Shown: positions 61,342-64,000 of the stretch, piece after piece
Layout: each line of letters starts with the position of its first letter
Numbering within the stretch: the first letter of the stretch is position 1
Assembly (NCBI RefSeq): GCF_003315595.1
Contig: NZ_QNQU01000011.1
Span: 62,001 to 126,000 of the forward strand
Direction of reading: 5' to 3'
DNA: 64,000 nt
Source of the DNA: Pedobacter miscanthi
GTDB lineage: Bacteria; Bacteroidota; Bacteroidia; Sphingobacteriales; Sphingobacteriaceae
Program-made: the position numbers and the translations under genes
Notes under the pieces: model-generated
Told to the model about the DNA's origin: nothing
The model's input: only the letters and a program-made list of their open reading frames with translations
Databases searched by the model: none

Positions 61342-63237
61342 CTAAAGTTTCTTCGCGGCTTCGATAATTTCTTCTACCACGCCTGGATCAAGCAATGTAG
61401 ATGTATCGCCTAAATTACTCGTATCGCCTTCGGCAATCTTGCGCAAAATCCGGCGCATAATTTTACCCGAACGGGTTTTCGGCAATCCGGAAACAAACAA
61501 TATTTTATCAGGTTTTGCAATGGCACCGATTACACGCGTAACGGTTTGCAGAATATCTTTTTTTGATAATTCTGCTTCACCATGCATATCAGGGTAAATT
61601 ACGAAAGCATAAATCCCCTGCCCTTTTACATCATGCGGATAACCCACTACGGCACTTTCTACCACGCCAGCATGCATATTAATCGCATTTTCTACCTCGG
61701 CGGTACCAATCCTGTGCCCCGAAACGTTTAAAACATCATCTACACGACCGGTAATTCTGTAATAACCATCTTCATCACGTAAACAGCCATCGCCGGTAAA
61801 GTATAGGTTTTCGTAAGTAGAGAAATAAGTTTGTTTGCAACGTTCGTGGTCGCCATACGTGGTGCGCAACATGCCTGGCCAAGGGAATTTGATGCAAAGG
61901 TTACCCATTACACCGTTTCCTTCAATTTCATTGCCGTTTTCATCCACCAAAATCGGCTGTATACCCGGCAGAGGCAGGGTTGCAAAACTAGGTTTGGTTG
62001 GCGTTACCGTAGCAATAGGCGAAATCATGATTCCTCCGGTTTCCGTTTGCCACCAGGTATCAACAATAGGCGCTTTACCATGACCGATTTTCTCATCGAA
62101 CCAATGCCATGCTTCTTCGTTAATCGGCTCTCCTACCGAACCTAAAACGCGGATGGTGCTCAGGTCTTTTCCGTTTAATGGCTCATCGCCATAACTCATT
62201 AACGAGCGGATGGCCGTTGGAGCAGTATAAAGTGTGTTTACTTTGTGTTTTTCTACAATATCCCAAAAACGTGATGGCGTTGGATAAGTTGGGATCCCCT
62301 CGAACAGGACAGAAGTTGCCCCCTGCGAAAGCGGTCCGTAAACGATATATGAGTGACCGGTAATCCATCCGATATCGGCCGTACAGAAATAAACTTCACC
62401 CGGTTGGTAATTAAACACATTTGAGAATGTATAACCTGCGTAAACCATATATCCCCCACAGGTATGTACTACCCCTTTTGGTTTTCCGGTAGAGCCTGAG
62501 GTATACAGAATGAAAAGCATATCTTCGGCATCCATTTCTTCGGCTTCGCAGATATCGTTTACGTGTTTTACTTCATCCTCCCACCACACATCGCGGCCTT
62601 TCAGCATCGAAACAGGCGTACGGATATGGGTTAATACGATACATTTTTCAACTGTCGGGCAACCAATCAGTGCATCATCGATTACATCTTTTAAAGGGAT
62701 CTGTTTATTGCCACGATACGAACCATCGGCCGTAATTACCACTTTACATTGCGAATCGTTAATGCGGTCGGCGATTGATTTTGCTGAAAATCCACCAAAA
62801 ATAACCGAATGCACCGCACCAATCCGGGCACATGCTAAAACCGCAATGGCCAGCTCGGGCACCATGGGCATATAAATACAGATGCGGTCGCCTTTTTTAG
62901 CGCCATTGCGTTTTAGCACATTGGCAAAACGGCAAACACGCTCGTGCAACATCTTATAAGTATAGGTTACACTTTCTTCTTCAGGGTTGTTAGGTTCCCA
63001 GATAATGGCCGGTTTATCCCCATTAGTTGCAAGATGACGGTCTAAACAATTTTCGGTAATATTAAGTTTAGCGCCTTCAAACCATTTGATATTGGGTTCA
63101 TTAAAATTCCACGATAAAACCTTAAACCAGGGTTTACGCCACTGAAAATTCTGTGCCACTTCGCCCCAGAACTGTTCGGGGTTTTCTACGCTTTTTTTAT
63201 AATCTTCTTCGTACTGCTTAAAAGATGTAATCTGCAT
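61342..63237 (-). CDS. acs: Acetyl-CoA synthetase (acetate--CoA ligase)
   Basis: A 631-residue AMP-forming enzyme that activates acetate to acetyl-CoA through acetyl-AMP in the cytosol. Motifs: FILYTSGSTGKPKGVVHTCGGY (P-loop), VNTLYTAPTAIRSLM, DTWWQTETGGIMISP, YFTGDGCLRDEDGYYRITGRVDDVLNVSGHRIGT and the C-terminal LPKTRSGKIMRRILRK, whose lysine (K592) is the site acetylated in regulated homologues. The N-terminal FWGEVAQNFQWRKPWFKVLSWNF is typical of Acs. A clear terminator follows. Confidence 0.96.
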   Translation of the reverse strand: MQITSFKQYEEDYKKSVENPEQFWGEVAQNFQWRKPWFKVLSWNFNEPNIKWFEGAKLNITENCLDRHLATNGDKPAIIWEPNNPEEESVTYTYKMLHERVCRFANVLKRNGAKKGDRICIYMPMVPELAIAVLACARIGAVHSVIFGGFSAKSIADRINDSQCKVVITADGSYRGNKQIPLKDVIDDALIGCPTVEKCIVLTHIRTPVSMLKGRDVWWEDEVKHVNDICEAEEMDAEDMLFILYTSGSTGKPKGVVHTCGGYMVYAGYTFSNVFNYQPGEVYFCTADIGWITGHSYIVYGPLSQGATSVLFEGIPTYPTPSRFWDIVEKHKVNTLYTAPTAIRSLMSYGDEPLNGKDLSTIRVLGSVGEPINEEAWHWFDEKIGHGKAPIVDTWWQTETGGIMISPIATVTPTKPSFATLPLPGIQPILVDENGNEIEGNGVMGNLCIKFPWPGMLRTTYGDHERCKQTYFSTYENLYFTGDGCLRDEDGYYRITGRVDDVLNVSGHRIGTAEVENAINMHAGVVESAVVGYPHDVKGQGIYAFVIYPDMHGEAELSKKDILQTVTRVIGAIAKPDKILFVSGLPKTRSGKIMRRILRKIAEGDTSNLGDTSTLLDPGVVEEIIEAAKKL

Positions 63238-63580
63238 TGCTCTGTTTTATATGTTGGATTAGTTCCGGCTAATTTAAATAAATAATAATTAGGAGAAATA
63301 GTCTAATCGTATCAAAATAAATATCAAACGTTTGATCAGAATTTTTTTTTATATGTGGTGGATTTAATTTATCGTTCCTTGTAAATATTAATGGAATCAT
63401 ATTCGTTGCAGTTGAATTTAAATATTGAACAGGAACAAACATTCTCGAAACCTGCACAGCCTTTAAATGGAAATTATAAAAATAATTAGCTACGCTATTG
63501 TCTTTTACAATTATTATTCAGATATTTGCACACTCTTAAAAAAATTAAGCGGACGATATTAACAACTATATTTACAAGTC
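63238..63580. other. 343-bp AT-rich gap between acs and rpmB, no gene seen
   Basis: Contains the promoters of the two divergent units. A TATATTTA box (63567-63574) lies 6 bp before the rpmB start and could be a -7 element; no good -33 TTG is seen at the right distance. Confidence 0.5.
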
Positions 63581-63814
63581 ATGTCAAGAGTTTGTGATTT
63601 AACAGGAAAAAAAGCAATGGTAGGTAACAACGTTTCTCACTCAAACGTTAAAACCAAACGCAAATTTTACCCGAACCTACAACTTCAGAAATTTTATATC
63701 CCTGAAGAAAACCGTTGGATTACGTTGAAAGTTTCTACTTCAGCGATCAAAACCATTAACAAAGTGGGTATCAGCGAAGCTATTAACCGTTTCGTAAAAA
63801 AAGGATTTTTGTAA
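63581..63814 (+). CDS. rpmB: 50S ribosomal protein L28
   Basis: 77 residues, full length: [34 protein letters not shown] is the family N-terminus, with [22 protein letters not shown] near the end. It is a structural protein of the large ribosomal subunit. Only one N-terminal Cys is present, not the zinc-binding CxxC type. It is followed 44 bp later by rpmG in the same direction. Confidence 0.97.
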   Translation: MSRVCDLTGKKAMVGNNVSHSNVKTKRKFYPNLQLQKFYIPEENRWITLKVSTSAIKTINKVGISEAINRFVKKGFL

Positions 63815-63858
63815 AAAACATTAACTGTTGAGATTAACAGTTTTCAATTTATAATAAA

Positions 63859-64000
63859 ATGGCAAAAAAAGGTAACAGAGTTCAGGTTATTTTAGAATGT
63901 ACCGAACATAAAGAAAGTGGCATGCCAGGTATGTCTAGATATATTTCTACCAAAAACCGTAAAAACACTACTGAGAGATTAGAATTGAAAAAATTCAATC
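63859..64000 (+). CDS. rpmG: 50S ribosomal protein L33 (3' end outside window)
   Basis: Starts ATG 63859: [47 protein letters not shown], the L33 N-terminus. About 47 codons are visible; the family is about 50-60 residues, so only the last few are missing. The single Cys in LECTEH and no CxxC pair in view suggest the zinc-free form. rpmB-rpmG adjacency is common in Bacteroidota. Confidence 0.95.
   Translation, partial: MAKKGNRVQVILECTEHKESGMPGMSRYISTKNRKNTTERLELKKFN

Noticed and set aside
1..64000. tRNA, rRNA, insertion sequence or prophage
   Set aside because: No transposase, integrase, phage structural gene or ribosomal RNA signature was seen. No cloverleaf-like segment with a CCA-ready acceptor was found by eye, but a tRNAscan run would be needed to be certain.

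Overview
The window looks like chromosome from a Bacteroidota bacterium of the Sphingobacteriaceae, most likely Pedobacter or a close relative. The evidence is four SusC/SusD pairs, a TAnnTTTG-type promoter, Gram-negative lipid A synthesis (lpxB next to surE), many lipoproteins, moderate to low GC, and intergenic DNA full of short palindromic repeats. No tRNA, rRNA, CRISPR array, transposase or phage gene was seen. The genus is an inference.

Region 1 (1-13.1 kb) is mixed housekeeping: a YitT-like protein end, ribF with an odd in-frame insertion, a PIN-domain toxin-antitoxin pair, a CPA2 antiporter, a DUF2157 membrane protein, YjbQ, a YihY/BrkB protein, a secreted alpha/beta hydrolase, a DoxX + VOC pair divergent from a GlxA-like AraC regulator, a LiaF-like membrane protein and rpiA. 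The gaps at 10.86-11.43, 11.82-12.38 and 13.07-13.82 kb carry dispersed repeats. One is a ~110-bp family in four copies that ends in a covarying terminator-like hairpin.

Region 2 (13.8-19.6 kb, all minus strand) has a TonB-dependent receptor, a beta-propeller/cytochrome c fusion and a DUF1080-type secreted protein. The last two are 5 bp apart and probably act together in periplasmic or outer-membrane oxidation or cleavage of a sugar.

Region 3 (19.7-48.9 kb, all minus strand) is a large polysaccharide/glycoprotein utilisation locus. It holds two GH92 alpha-mannosidases, a DUF4965 'glutaminase' family protein, a ROK sugar kinase, an F5/8-type lipoprotein, three SusC/SusD pairs (two are tandem paralogues), three putative metallopeptidases (two basic-secretory-protein type, one HExxH lipoprotein) and one LacI-family regulator. 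Close matches to a TAAAACGTTTTA palindrome lie upstream of each transcription unit of this locus, including lacI itself, and not upstream of the SusC/SusD pair at 56.8 kb. This suggests one LacI regulon spanning the locus. GH92 enzymes plus peptidases point to mannose-rich glycoproteins or N-glycans as substrate (inference). Several terminator-like hairpins sit just upstream of the next start codon and may set stepwise expression.

Region 4 (49-64 kb) returns to core functions: lpxB, a small membrane protein and surE; an M16 peptidase; a GH130 mannoside phosphorylase-like enzyme that may complete the mannan pathway; a CsbD-like protein; a fourth SusC/SusD pair on the plus strand; acs; and rpmB followed by the start of rpmG.
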